Assembly: GCA_037102815.1 (NCBI GenBank)
Contig: BTPP01000011.1
Span: 620,001 to 684,000 of the forward strand
DNA: 64,000 nt
From: Neurospora intermedia
Lineage: Eukaryota > Ascomycota > Sordariomycetes > Sordariales > Sordariaceae
Reading direction: 5' to 3'
This document shows positions 13,561-24,707 of the stretch, piece by piece. A model generated the notes under the pieces. It was not told where the DNA came from. It did not search any database and worked only from the letters and a program-made list of their open reading frames with translations. Positions within the stretch are counted from its first letter, which is position 1. The number at the start of each line of letters is the position of its first letter. Made by a program: the position numbers and the translations under genes.

Positions 13561-14891
13561 TGGCGCGCGTATTATTCGTTTTGGGACTATAATATTTGGG
13601 GAAATTTGGGGGTTTGCGTATAATAAACTATTTCGTCCATATTAGGCTCAGACCGGAATATAGCCGCGTCGTTTTAGACCCACAGGGCCAAATAGTGTAA
13701 TGTCCGGATTAGTAGGTGGGTGAGGGTGGTGGGCCGGATGTTACAACCATTTGGCCTAGTGGGTCCGAAGAGACGTATAGGCCATCGGAGGTGGTTGAGC
13801 GACTGAGACTAAAATTTAGCGGGTAAAAACGGGGTTTTCAATGTTAGGTGCCATCCAGCTGTGGTCCCGCTTTTCTGGGTGGGACAGGGTACGTCTAGGA
13901 ATAGGGTGGGTACGGGGAGGGTTTCCCTTTCTATTCCTAGTATAGACCCAACTCCTCGTCTTCGTCCGTTGAGAGCGTTAAGTGCGTTGAGTGTAAATAG
14001 GTGTAGTGTAGTGGGTGTAATCGACCGTGTGGAAAAGAGTGAAAAAAATAACTAAGTTGGACCGATGATGTGCAATATTGAAGAGACGAAATTTCGCGAG
14101 TAAAAACGGGATTTTCAATATCAGGTATCATCAGCTGGGCGGACCCATTTTCCTAGGTGGGGGAGGGTGCGGATAGGAAAGCATAGGGTGCGGGGAGGGT
14201 TACTCCAACCAAATCCCAACAGGTTTGATTTTCCGTTGCCATTTGGAACCTCCACGAACCCCGAATCCTACTGTAAAGCAGCGTCAATATCCTCGGGTCA
14301 CCCCAACACAGATACCAGAGCCTCCAAAACAGAATTGCAAGTTGGCGATGTCGATATGACCGGCAAGTTGCTTGTTTAGGTACCTAGGGATTTACAGTAA
14401 CGCATCAAGACCAAGTCGCGCTTAAAGGTTGTCTGTGTGTGTGTGTCACTGGGTTTATGTTGTGCGGATCTCCGGGCAGTCATCCCAATTCGTGATGGAA
14501 TGGGACTGGGCCTTCATCTGTACTCAGATGTTCTTTCGGTCCAGACTTTGTGTGGGGGAGTTCTCGAGAATCGCACGTCCGAACCATGTTGGGAGGTGGA
14601 AATTGGCGCCATCTGCGGGATTGTACGTAGGGAGATGGGATCAAGATGAGCAGAGGCTGGATGGATCAGCGGGTGGAGGAGCTCTGCCCGTGTCGAGCAT
14701 AATGGAAGCAACGTAACAGAAGATCGTGATTGGATCAGGGTCTTGGCTTTCCGGTGCAGATATGGAATGAAAGAACCGGGAACTTTTGACGTCTCCAATG
14801 ATACGATCACACTTTTCGACAAGTTGTCTGGACTGGACCCTACATCACCCACGTTAGTAATTGTACAGGTGCCAATTCAATAGAATTTCAC
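13561..14891. other. intergenic, flank of AT-rich block
   Basis: This is GC-balanced sequence after the AT-rich block. Open frames of 60-112 codons exist on both strands, but none has a convincing start, splice pattern or recognisable protein texture. It contains the diverged direct repeat at 13,812-14,201. I see no supported gene. Confidence 0.5.
13812..14201 (+). repeat. diverged direct repeat of about 112 bp
   Basis: Copies at 13,812-13,923 and 14,089-14,201 share AAATTT-GCG-GTAAAAACGGG, TTTTCAAT, a central CAGCTG, and a GGGTGCGGGGAGGGTT-like end. The spacing is 277 bp. Differences are scattered substitutions and small gaps. Function is unknown; it may be an old duplication or a solo element end near the AT-rich boundary. 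Confidence 0.65.
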
Positions 14892-16381
14892 TCACAAGTA
14901 GTCGTTTGAGTCCGCTTTGTGACCTTGTAACGATGCACTTGAAGAACGAAGCCTCTGAAACTCCAATAACGGATCAACTAGGCCGAGAGCAGACTGGACG
15001 TATTTTCCCCGAGCTATGAGGAGCGCAATCTTTGGCCTCCTGTAGTTCCTCACCACTTTCAACACGATGAGGGCCAATAAGCGCCGGGCACGGTTGCTGC
15101 TTTCGATCTCAGATCTCAACCTTGCTGCCTTATCCAGTTGTATCTGGTTATCGACTTGTAGCTCTTGCGCCATTGTCAAGATGCGTTCTATTACGTTGTG
15201 CTCCCGCATGTACCTCATTACAATGCCATCCGTCTCTTGCTGATTGCTGAGTACTCGGAAGGGCACAACTCCCCCATTCAACCGTTCACGGGCCTCCTTC
15301 GAAGATTCGGGTAGCTCCTGATCAAGGCGCGATATGTCGTATGCAGCCAGAGCAGGAACGCCAAGTCCTTCCGCGAGATCCGGTCCTGGTCCTCCATGCT
15401 GGTATCTCTGTGCCTCCGTACGGTCTCTAATGCTGCCGAGCTGTGCATGCGTAGAACAGAAATCTCTCGGGTCATGGCTTAGCTGGACTTCCGGTGCAGT
15501 GGCGAACGATACCGTTGACGAGTAGCTACTTTTGGTAAAAGCCCACTTGGAGCCGTCGATCGACCTTCGTCCGCCAATAGGCAAAGAAATGATACTATCG
15601 GATGTTTGAAGCGCGGTTTCAACTGTATCACAATCTGCAGAGATGCCTTTGAGACTCAGAATTGCTTTCCTGCGCAAGGACGGGGCCCGGTCCGAAATAA
15701 AACTCTGGAAGGACAATTGACTATTTGAAGTCAGAAGGCTGATTCGAGAGCTCCTATTACGGGATTTTTCAGGATGATGGCATAGAAGGGTTCGTATCTC
15801 TTCTGTAGCGCGTTCAATCCTTTCTCTGTATGCTATCAGCAGGTGCTCTCAACTTTGTTGTGAGGGCTGACTCACAACTGTCCCGCCCCTGCTTCACTTT
15901 GCGAGATTTGGATGGTTGCCGTCGCTAACAGCAAGCTTGTTTTGAGTCTCTCGATCCTTGGGTACAGATCGTGAATCTTAGGAACGAGTCTGAACCTGAT
16001 TTTCATCGCTGTAAATAATTGACGCCCAAATTCAGAATCATTCGCCATGTCGCTTTGGTATTGGTGGATCTTTTGGAGCTGAGGTTCGATGAGCGTGGTT
16101 AGTTCATCACATTCTTCCTTCAATAGGTCAAACGGCCCTAGGGCCTGTGACCTCTCGACAGCGTTGGGATCTGGGTTCTGGCCACATCGTGAGGTGATGT
16201 TTGACTCGACTTGTTCGACTAAACTGACGAAAATTTTGAGAGAGTTGACTTCAGTGTCGAGTTGTTGGAAAACAGCGCCCGAGTCCTTTGCAACCTTCGC
16301 GACATCGTATATGGTGGATGCAAGAAGGTATGCGAGTTTGGCAACGCCGTGGACAGCGGTTATTGCTTCGATCACCTCCAT
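14892..16381 (-). CDS. hypothetical protein with two helical, HeLo-like regions (479 aa)
   Basis: I rebuild this as two exons, 16381..15876 and 15825..14892, joined across a 50-base intron (GTGAGT donor, CTGAT branch, CAG acceptor). The exons stay in frame and give 479 residues. I chose the ATG at 16381 because the protein then starts MEVIEAITAVHGVAKLAY, like fungal N-terminal helical domains (HeLo-like and similar) of STAND/NLR and HET-associated proteins. Residues 1-168 are strongly helical. Residues about 206-330 look disordered. Residues about 356-462 (VPFR, YMRE, RRPK) resemble residues 44-159 of the neighbouring gene at 16917-18560. No NACHT, NB-ARC or repeat domain follows. The function is unknown; an allorecognition or immune-like role is inference from family and neighbours. 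Confidence 0.65.
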
Positions 16382-16916
16382 GCCGAAAGCATGTGGCAAG
16401 TAGCGGTCGGAAACAGATAGTGTGCGCCAAACAACAAATTGTATGGTAGGTAGCCCGAGAGAGTCAAGAGACTGACTCGAGCGCAAGAGCAAGATGTTAT
16501 AACATCTCAGATGTGGAGGTACATGCATGTCGACTACCGAAGCCGTCTGTATCGACTGGAAGGAAACCAATAGCGCGTACAGGCAGTATTGGATTGGTGC
16601 GTTGCTTCCCATATTTGGTAATCGGTGACAAGTGGCAAGTGTACTGGCCACTCAAAGCGCAAGCTGTAGGTGCGCCTTTCATTTTATGCCTTGTCTGAGG
16701 TTTTCGGGTTCACCTGGGCTGCAGGGGCTTGGGCCGTGACACAGACTGAGCAAGCCCAAGTCTTGGCAAGCTGAAAACCATGCCATTCAATGCAGGTGGG
16801 CATTCTCTCGTCAGCTCATCAGCTAAATACCATAGGCACACCAGTAAGAACATCACCAATTTTCACCTCCCTTCATCATACTCCCACGCACACTTTAGGC
16901 CTTTGAAGTAGGCATT
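16382..16916. other. intergenic region between tandem paralogs
   Basis: About 535 bases separate the start of the 479-aa gene from the end of the 529-aa gene, which lie in the same direction. An upstream in-frame extension of the 479-aa gene (to 16,651) begins with residues that do not look like the rest of the protein. I therefore treat that part as leader or promoter. I see no separate gene here. Confidence 0.5.
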
Positions 16917-18560
16917 CTAATCATGCAGCTTCAAAACCAATTCCTCTTCACAAGGCATCTCCCGACAAACAATACACTTCACCCTTGGTCTCTCCACGAC
17001 CAACTCATCCCAATCATCTAGACCTGGCTGTTTTTTCCACTCGATGTCGACCGTGCCGATGCCTCTCACCGCGCGGTGCTCGTCATCATAGGGGAACACG
17101 AACTCACGGCGATACCACTCGACACTTTCTGTCAGTGACAAGCTATCCACGTAGTCCTCGGAGATGAGACCGCCGTACGGGATTTCGGCGCCATTCGCAC
17201 CGTGTCTGTTGCGGATGTCGAGATTCGGGTCGAACCTCACGAGCTGCGGTACCCAGGAGCCGTTGTTGTGCCACACAAGAACCTGTTCAACGGTGGTGGG
17301 TTGCCGTGGTCGAGGTGATCGTGAACTTAGCCTGTACAGTGGTTCGGTAAGATACCGGTTCTCAGGTCCTGGTTCTGTGGCCAAGTCATCATTGGAGGGA
17401 GGGTTCTGCAGTTCCGATCCTGAAGGCTGTTCTCGGATTTCAACCAGCGGTGGATTTGGATGGAACAGTGGAGGAATATGAGGGTGTGGGGGCGGGCTTG
17501 GCGCGCGGTACTGGGGGCGTGAAGCTGTTGGCTCCTGCCGGTCGAGAGACTCGAGAGACTCTTGTGGTGGTAATGGAGGCAAGGGCCTTTCTCTGTGTCT
17601 GGAGCGATGATTCGTGATATTGGGGATCGATCCGTCGCGGTTCCAAATAGGTCTGCCTGGCGGGTGTCCATTCGTCGCGCGCGTGTCGCGATAGCAATGA
17701 GGGCAAATGGGAGCATTTGCAGGCAAGCTATCTGGTGGAGGCGCCCAATGAAGGGGGTCGACAACCATGATTGGGCTTGTTGTCAACTGCGTGAAGTCAA
17801 ACCGATCAGGAGTAGGCTGGTCCGGACGAGGAACCCGGCCTGTCCGGGCCATGGTGTAGGCGAGGAAGCATATGCCTGTGGCCGAATCACCATCTCCCGT
17901 CATTGCTGGCTGTATGGAAAAGTTTTGCTTGATTTGTCCAATAGCTTCGATGTGTTTCCCGATAACCTCCCTTAGTTCGTCGCTGGAGAGAAGTTAACAT
18001 CGGACAGCTTTACCGGTCGATAATGTATTCACCCACATCTCATTGAGCCTGGATTCGCCGCGGGTAGCACTTCCGTTTCGAGAGAGCACTTCGAGTTGGA
18101 TAACCGCGATGATCAGCTGCAATGTTGACTTCAGCTGTGCCATTCTCGGTTGGAGAAGCTCCAGCTTCGGCTTCCTGATATTCTTCCATCTGTGGGCGGC
18201 GTAGAAGCGAAGAGCATAGTTCGCATGGTCGCCGAAGTTGGATTGTAACCTCCTGATCTTTTCCTTTTGCTCGTCGATATCCCTGCTCAATTCGAATGCT
18301 TCTTGTTCCATGTTGTCCAACACCCGTCGATCACGCATATATGAGATGACTGCTGTGTCGTCCTGGGGGAGGCGGAATTTGATGGAGTACTGGGCAGTTT
18401 CGATCAAATCCCCGAATGCTCGAAAGGGTAGAGCATCAATCCTCATCTGGTCTCCAATTTTCTTTGCATCTTCGGCAAGTTCAAGAATGACCTCGACGAT
18501 TCCGTATGCGGCTACCGCAGTTGATATGATGGTCGGCACACTTTCGAGGATGCCCGCCAT
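16917..18560 (-). CDS. hypothetical protein with HeLo-like N-terminal domain and proline-rich linker (529 aa)
   Basis: Exons 18560..18037 and 17982..16917 are joined across a 54-base intron (donor GTGGGT, acceptor CCAG), giving a continuous 529-residue product. The ATG at 18560 begins MAGILESVPTIISTAVAAYG, typical of helical N-terminal domains of fungal STAND/HET-associated proteins. Residues 1-200 are helical. Residues about 225-375 are rich in P, R and S and probably disordered. Residues about 390-529 form an unrecognised acidic C-terminal region with a CIVC pair. Residues 44-159 are related to the C-terminal half of the downstream paralog (PFR, YMR, RKPK). No nucleotide-binding domain is visible. 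The two genes are probably an old tandem duplication that has diverged; the role is unknown. Confidence 0.65.
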
Positions 18561-20507
18561 TGAAAGGACTTTGCGTAGGTACCGAAGTACAACCAAGTGT
18601 GAGGAAGGGAGGTGAAGGGTATGAGATGGAAAGGGACGGCGGCACAAGTAATATGACAGATTATGGGCTTTGTGTTACATCCATAATGTCTTGATAACGG
18701 TCTTGAAGAAGAATAGCATGCACATTGACGAACCATAAAACCAATCTTAAAGCTCACAGAGCCTCAAACTTCGTATTCGCGTCCACCCAGATGCCACTGG
18801 CACTAGGAAAAGAGGGTGTTTGGTATGTGTTGTCAGTGCATCTGGCCTGCGAAGCGGCCTGTCAAAGGTGCAGCGAGCTAGCTCCTGTGCGATCATGCAT
18901 TCTGCCAGCATGTTTTGCATCTTCGTGGGAACGAACGCTGGGATCGCCAGTGGGCGGTCGTTGATCGTCCAAATCTTATAGGGCGAGATACCGCCAGCTA
19001 GTGCAGGCGACCTGTAGGCTGGCCGCTGTGGCCCGGGTCGGCGCAATAGAAGGTCTTTGGTGTGAAGTTATCTTGACGTTGCTCTCAATTGGGTTCCCGG
19101 GTGTTGTTCAGCCTTTTCTTTTGTCGTTGTACGTCCAACTTCAGCTGAGCTAGAGTTTTTACTACCTGCTTTGAACCTGAAAGGGAATAGGTAGTGATAG
19201 CCCACTTTGAATGCTTTGTGCTTGAGATGCCTGTGCTAGTGACTAAGCGGACGATTCTCGTTGGAGCCTATGTCGTGGTGCGAGGCTCTGCCGTTAGGTA
19301 ACTTTGGGCATTGCGTTGTTCTTTCGTGAATCCCCCACGTCTCTTTCAGCCTCAACTGGGTGGTAATGGTTTGCGGCTCTAAGATATCACTAAACGCTTT
19401 GAGGGGTCCGGTGTTTCCTAGGTCGAGCAAACTCGACCGCAATCGGATTCCTATTGCTGATCCTGAAACCATGAGCGGCAATGGCTGCAAAGTATTGGTT
19501 ATATTGCAACCATGCACCAGGGGCAGCGGATCCTTGGGCACATAGGTAGCTCCCTGCACTGCGCACGGGGTTCCACGTTGTCGTCCTCCCGGACCGCTTT
19601 CCCGTTACAGTCAGCTGCAGTGGTGGATGATCAGTGATCCGCCCGGCACAGGATGATCCGCTAAGTAGCTAGGGAATTCCATCCTCTAGTGGGCGATACT
19701 ACTTTGGCTCGGCTTAGGTAACCTCGTCAAACCCCCCAGAGGCGGGAATTCCTCCAACCACCACTGGCCAAGTGTAGAGGAGGTCGAAAGGCGGCCGGGC
19801 AGTAGGAGCAGGCCCATTCTGGTAGGAACTTTTCCAGCGTCGGATCAAAGAGATCCCGATATCGGTGAGTCTTGGTCTCAGCCGAATGGCAAGGGAGCTG
19901 TGAGAGTAAAGGCAGCAGTTGCCTCAGTCACCAGATGATACCCTGGCATGGTACAGCTGCATCAAAAACCCCACTACCTGAGCCTCAGCCCGTTGTTGCC
20001 TGCCTCTTTTTCTTCTTCCACCATAACCCACCGTCACCACTTCCAAATGGCGCGCACAAGAAGAACCAGAGAGCCTTCCCCTTTCCCATCGGGACATTCG
20101 CTGCGACAAACCCTCATACTTGAAATGCAGACAACCTGCCAGCGCAGTGGCCCCCAGAGTCGTTTCCTGTATACAATGTCGGCCAAGTGCGTACGACGCC
20201 ATGGGGACTGCAGAGAAGATATCATTGTGAGCAAAAGCATGGTAATCTGCCGGTCGTCACTAGAAATGACTCGTCTGTGACGCTGTCCAATGAAGTGACA
20301 GTGTAGACCACCATCATGATTCAGCTGGCTGTGTGTGCGACTCAGAACACCCTCTACCACAACAGCATTGCTCGGTTGGGAGACGATAGAAATGCCTGAT
20401 GGAAAATCATGGGTTCCTCATCAGGTACCTCCTACCCCGTTCAAGCGGCAAATGAGGTACAGGATCAAGTACGCATGTGCGATGGTGAGGTCGTACTCGA
20501 TCCAAAC
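18561..20507. other. intergenic, about 1.9 kb without a supported gene
   Basis: Short frames on both strands (79-122 codons) lack plausible starts, introns or familiar motifs. The part just above 18,560 should hold the promoter of the 529-aa gene. The part below 20,507 should hold the 3' end of the HET gene. I see no RNA gene or clear repeat. Confidence 0.45.
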
Positions 20508-23006
20508 TCAATGAAGCCTGATCCATTCCCGAGTTTGCCCACGCTCTGTAACTGCTTCATCCCATCGACTCCGGACGACGTATCCAACAGCGACTCGGGA
20601 CATTATGTAAGGCTTTCCGGGTCGTCGGAACAGCCACATGACGAGCACCATGTCTGGATTGGCATCCACCAAGGCCAGGAACTCCGGGGAGAAGTTGCCT
20701 CGCCGACTATATCTGTTCAGATACACAACGTTTTGGACATGTTCAAGAGAAAAGTCCAGGCGACCAAAAGCAAGTAGTTCTATGTTGGTGGCAATGCCCA
20801 TGTTGGAGGCTGCTGGTGAGAACTCGTCGGGGAAGAAGGACTGTAGCGTCCCGGAGTCGATTCTTATCTCCCCAATAAGCTCATCATTGTCCATGTCTTC
20901 CGATGCTTCAAGCGAGGCAAAGATGGAGCAAAAGTGAACTTGACCGGACGCTTGCAAGGTATGGTCGCGCTCTCGAAGCCGAATTGGAAAGCTGCAGATT
21001 GTACCTCTGAAAACCAATTCGGTCTTCTCGGCTATGGCAAGGTCCTGCTGCCAGCGCTCTTCAGGACTGACGATGCGCCGACGCAAAGCCGTTGGGGGAT
21101 TGTCTCCTGAATCGTGGTGACAAGGCTCCTTTCCTGATGCTCGAAGTATGTGTTGTGCAACCCTCGCTATTCTTGCGTCTACTTGGAGGTAGGGGATGTA
21201 CCTTGGTGACGTCCGCACAGCGTCAATAAACCAGTCCAACGTAAGTTCTATGTTGAGACCGTCCAGTCTCCCGAGAGGATAAGAGATTGGACCCGTCCAC
21301 GAAGCCCAAGACCAAGATGGAATACCTTCACAACGTCGCCTGCTTAGGACACCATTTGGTTGCCACATCAGAGCTGCCCCCAGATAGGACAGGGGAAGGC
21401 CAGCGACCGCCATCCCTAGGCCATCAGCTATGTACATTGTGTACATTCCCAGTGACGCCTTCAGGATGTCTTTGTCATGCGTGAAGTTCCTTGTAGAAAG
21501 CTTTTCGGCCATGGAGACGTAAGTTGCCGAGGCCTTTTGGGCATCGCCTCCAACTACCATGTCCAAGCCCAAACCTTTGGGATCTTCATCCCGAAGGTAG
21601 CGTTGATATTGCTCAGGAGAAATGCTTCCATCCAGAGGCAGGTCCTCGTTCCAGTTTCCATGGGCACAGCTGAAGTATGTCCTCTCTGGAGTAAAGAAGA
21701 TGAACCGGTCAGAGCACGTTATTTCTTGAAGAGTCCATCCCCTTGTTGCCCACGTTGATGATGCTACAACTTCTTTGAACTCGGGCCTGTCTAGACAGAA
21801 GCGTAGGCCTCCAATGGTATGGTACTTGTTCGATAGCTGATTTGGATTTATGTGCAGGATAGAGTGCTGGGCATTGTCTCCGACGGCGGCAACAATGGTA
21901 AGGCTAGCCTGGGCGTAGATAACGTGCATCGATCCTATCTGAGTGACTGTATCCTCAGTGGAGTCTTGTTCAATGCAGAGGCTATCGATCCAGATGTATC
22001 GATAGCCTAAGAACCTGGTAACTTCAATGGCATCCAGGATGGTCTGTGGAAGCTTTATGGCGGGATCCCGGAAGGCGTCTTTCTCGCATAGGGTGCTGAG
22101 GTTGGGGCTTTGCAGGGTGAAGAACGGATCTCTTCCCCATACATAGCTGAGAGCGACGTATTCGACTTGTTGAAGGTTCACATGACCGTTAATACCAGGA
22201 CTAGTGGGTACTAATCTCATATCGACGACGTCAATCAGCCTGCTCGGAGCAGTCCGCAAAGCTTCTGTATCTGGTACCGATGACTGATTGCACCTGTCAT
22301 GGTTCTTGCGGCAGTTTTCGAGACAGCGCTTCATCAGGTCCATGTCTCGTGTATCCCGGTCGAGTGGCTTCGGTATTATCAGTGTAGCCTCTGGTTTCTG
22401 GGCATCGGCCATGATCGTTTGGTAGTCTTCAGGGTGCAGAAATAACTGAAATTCGTTATCGTCCACGTCTTCGGAGTCACTCAAAGGAAGCCAGAGTGAC
22501 ATGGCGCCGTAATCACAAACAGCGTCGACGGAAATCTGAAGTATCAGGTCCTCAGGATCGAATATCTCAAAGTCATCCGATAGCGATGAGTTTGAGTAAG
22601 CCATTGAACTTCTTCTTGAGACGGTGGTGCTTCCCATTGACTTTAAAGCTTCCCTGATTGTGTCAAGGGTGATGAGCGCCTCCTCAACCAATGGTATTGA
22701 CCTCAATGCGTGATAGAGATGCCTCTCTTTGACCCGTAAGATGAGACGAAGGACGAGTGAGCAGAAACTACACTCGTGGTAGCTGGAAAAGACATGGCCG
22801 ATGGTTGCAAGTTTTATGTTGCCGGTCGTGTCGCGGGTTCCGGGATGGATGTTTGACTTGTCAGTTGAGTTGAGTATCTCGTCTAAGCGCAGGGATATGG
22901 GATGGCAAGCTTGACAGAGACTGTTGGGGACCGAAGCAAATATCAGACTGTCCAAAGCCGCGAGGGTGCGCTTGAAGTCTTCAATGCTGAGTTGAGACGT
23001 GGGCAT
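20508..23006 (-). CDS. HET-domain (heterokaryon incompatibility) protein, 832 aa
   Basis: This is a single uninterrupted frame from an ATG at 23006 to a TGA at 20508. The heterokaryon incompatibility domain lies at about residues 283-434. Its family blocks are clear: YVALSYVWG (283-291), LPQTILDAI (319-327), YIWIDSLCIEQD (347 region) and the later WATRGWTLQE (around 429-438). Two N-terminal cysteine pairs, CQAC at 31-34 and CSFC at 79-82, are common in this family before the HET domain. The roughly 390-residue C-terminal part is not recognised. HET proteins act in non-self recognition and cell death on fusion of unlike strains; this one's partner is unknown. It lies beside two helical-domain genes in the same orientation, which suggests an allorecognition-type neighbourhood. 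Confidence 0.9.
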   Translation of the reverse strand: MPTSQLSIEDFKRTLAALDSLIFASVPNSLCQACHPISLRLDEILNSTDKSNIHPGTRDTTGNIKLATIGHVFSSYHECSFCSLVLRLILRVKERHLYHALRSIPLVEEALITLDTIREALKSMGSTTVSRRSSMAYSNSSLSDDFEIFDPEDLILQISVDAVCDYGAMSLWLPLSDSEDVDDNEFQLFLHPEDYQTIMADAQKPEATLIIPKPLDRDTRDMDLMKRCLENCRKNHDRCNQSSVPDTEALRTAPSRLIDVVDMRLVPTSPGINGHVNLQQVEYVALSYVWGRDPFFTLQSPNLSTLCEKDAFRDPAIKLPQTILDAIEVTRFLGYRYIWIDSLCIEQDSTEDTVTQIGSMHVIYAQASLTIVAAVGDNAQHSILHINPNQLSNKYHTIGGLRFCLDRPEFKEVVASSTWATRGWTLQEITCSDRFIFFTPERTYFSCAHGNWNEDLPLDGSISPEQYQRYLRDEDPKGLGLDMVVGGDAQKASATYVSMAEKLSTRNFTHDKDILKASLGMYTMYIADGLGMAVAGLPLSYLGAALMWQPNGVLSRRRCEGIPSWSWASWTGPISYPLGRLDGLNIELTLDWFIDAVRTSPRYIPYLQVDARIARVAQHILRASGKEPCHHDSGDNPPTALRRRIVSPEERWQQDLAIAEKTELVFRGTICSFPIRLRERDHTLQASGQVHFCSIFASLEASEDMDNDELIGEIRIDSGTLQSFFPDEFSPAASNMGIATNIELLAFGRLDFSLEHVQNVVYLNRYSRRGNFSPEFLALVDANPDMVLVMWLFRRPGKPYIMSRVAVGYVVRSRWDEAVTERGQTREWIRLH

Positions 23007-23911
23007 GGTGATTGCTCGTCAGCCGTAGGTCGTTGAAGTTTTCTACGAAGCTTGACGATTCGAGATAATGACTGGAACTTGTTTCATGTCAGCTTCCGGG
23101 TCATCTCGAGAGGAAATTTGATATATGCGAGCCGGGCGCGAATCTACCTTTAGCTGCTAGCGGATGCTGACCACTGATGGCAGTGTAACTTGCAGCGCTG
23201 GACTGCGTTGCATTCCGCTTCTTCAGCGACCAAAACGGGATAGCGACATTCCGGGCATTCTGAGGTCTTGTAACAGTGCAGCTGGTGATCGTCCTGGTCG
23301 TTGATCCCCGCCGCAGAATCTCTCGTCTTTTGACTGATGCTTTGGATTCTGCAATGGATACCTTGGTCTTTGCCCTCTTGTAAGGAACCGGAAAGCCCAA
23401 AATCGTGAACCCGTGAGTGTTGCCCAGCTCGTTCCTGACAAAAAAAGTGGCACTTTTCGGGCAGTACATGGGCGATGAGCGCAACAAAAGGTGCCACCTT
23501 TTTTGTCGAGGACGAGCCCAGGCAGGGCGAATGCGGGGTAACAAGACAATCCAACGCCGACTACGGAGAATGGTAATGAAAAAGTTTGAGAATGCTCGTC
23601 ACCAAAGTGTTGTCGACACGCCGGACTGGAGAAGGGATTAAGTTGGCAATTATCGGTGCGTGACAAGAGGAAACAGAGGGGGAAGACCAAGGCAAGGAAA
23701 ATAGATGAGGAGGAGGCCCAGGGGCATTCAACTGTGTGCTGCTAACACCCGGGGCAGCCACCATCGGCATCTCCAGGATGTGCACCTGCATTGACACGGC
23801 ACTGGAAGGAACTTTGCAAGGCAACCGCACTCAAACTTGAACTCATTCTTTCCTTGTCCCTTCCCACTTGCACCTTGGTCCCTTCCACTCACACCTTAGT
23901 ACCTTCCACGT
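23007..23911. other. intergenic with inverted repeat and doubtful small frames
   Basis: The first part is the promoter of the HET gene. Overlapping minus-strand frames at 23,101-23,690 include a cysteine-bearing stretch (CYKTSECPECRYP, near 23,225-23,265). That frame has no ATG upstream and no convincing intron, so I do not call a gene. The inverted repeat at 23,437-23,507 sits inside it. Confidence 0.4.
23437..23507. repeat. 17-bp inverted repeat with 37-base loop
   Basis: The left arm GACAAAAAAAGTGGCAC (23,437-23,453) and right arm GTGCCACCTTTTTTGTC (23,491-23,507) pair with one mismatch. The flanks also match weakly. It could be a tiny MITE relic, a hairpin or a terminator-like structure of the HET gene leader. 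Confidence 0.65.
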
Positions 23912-24707
23912 TTACGGCAACCCAACACTCAACCCTCCAACCGCAGCCTCAGGCAAATCGCCGCCAAGACCTGCCGGTGTCTCGAAACTCTCTCCCATAC
24001 CGCCTTTCACACCCGTGATCTGCTTCAACGTCGGCCTGCCCTCCTTGACCTCCCTCTCCTCAAACTCAAAGATGCGATAATCGCCATTGTTGAACCACCA
24101 CCCCGTCACTCCCGCCCTCAAGAACCCCGAATGACTGACAGCGACAACAGCCTTGCCGTCCTCCATCTCGGGCCACACTTTGGTCTCAATCTCCTTCAAC
24201 ACGTCCTCTCCTCTTTGCATGATTGACTCCTTGGTGTACCAGTACTTCTTGGCCTTCTCCGAACTGCGGTTCTTTTCCGGCCACACTTCGTCGACTCTTG
24301 AAAAGTCTACCTGTGGAAATTCCTTGGAGAGCTCCTCAATGGATGAACCAGTGTCGCAGGGCTTGTCGCTGTTCTCTTGCCATCCGGCGTTGGCGATGAT
24401 GGGGATGTTGTTCTCCTTGGCATAGTTGCCGAAAGAGAGAAGGGCCGTTTCGATCGTGCGGCGCATGGGGGAAACAATGATAAGGCTGATTTGGTACTTA
24501 TTGGGCACCTCAGTCTTGAAAAAGTGGTCGCGGAGGGAGCTGCATTGCGTCCTGCCGAGCTCCGAGAGACAGGGATCGTGGATGGAGTAGTCTCGTGGTA
24601 AGAGTTAGCAGGTGGGAACTTGAAAGAAAACAGTGGCACAAGGGAGACTTATTGTCGACGTTGTGGAGGGCCTGAGCGTGGCGGACTAGGATGAGTGTTG
24701 GTGGCAT
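23912..24707 (-). CDS. histidine phosphatase / phosphoglycerate mutase-like protein
   Basis: Exon 1 is 24707..24653 and exon 2 is 24594..23912, about 245 residues in all. The protein starts MPPTLILVRHAQALHNVD, which carries the catalytic RHA block of the histidine phosphatase superfamily. It continues with the conserved IHDPCLSELG stretch, SPMRRTIETAL (second arginine block) and VSHSGFLRAG (second histidine). It resembles the yeast PMU1 group of phosphomutase-like enzymes, so it is probably a cytosolic phosphatase of unknown substrate. The intron is unusual. No GT-AG pair of normal length keeps the frame, but an AT-AC (ATAAGT...CCAC, 58 bases) or AT-AG choice does, and a good branch site CTAAC is present. 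The gene is divergent from CTNNBL1. Confidence 0.85.
24595..24652 (-). other. candidate AT-AC intron
   Basis: Read on the minus strand, the intron begins ATAAGT, has the branch-like sequence GCTAAC and ends CCAC. Splicing there joins HNVD to RDYSIHDP in frame. AT-AG splicing three bases later also keeps the frame. The only GT-AG choice found in frame is 40 bases long with a poor donor (GTTTTC) and adds residues not expected in the family. Confidence 0.5.

Noticed and set aside
13861-14852. Overlapping frames of 60-112 codons near the border
   Set aside because: No consistent start, intron or motif, and frames overlap on both strands.
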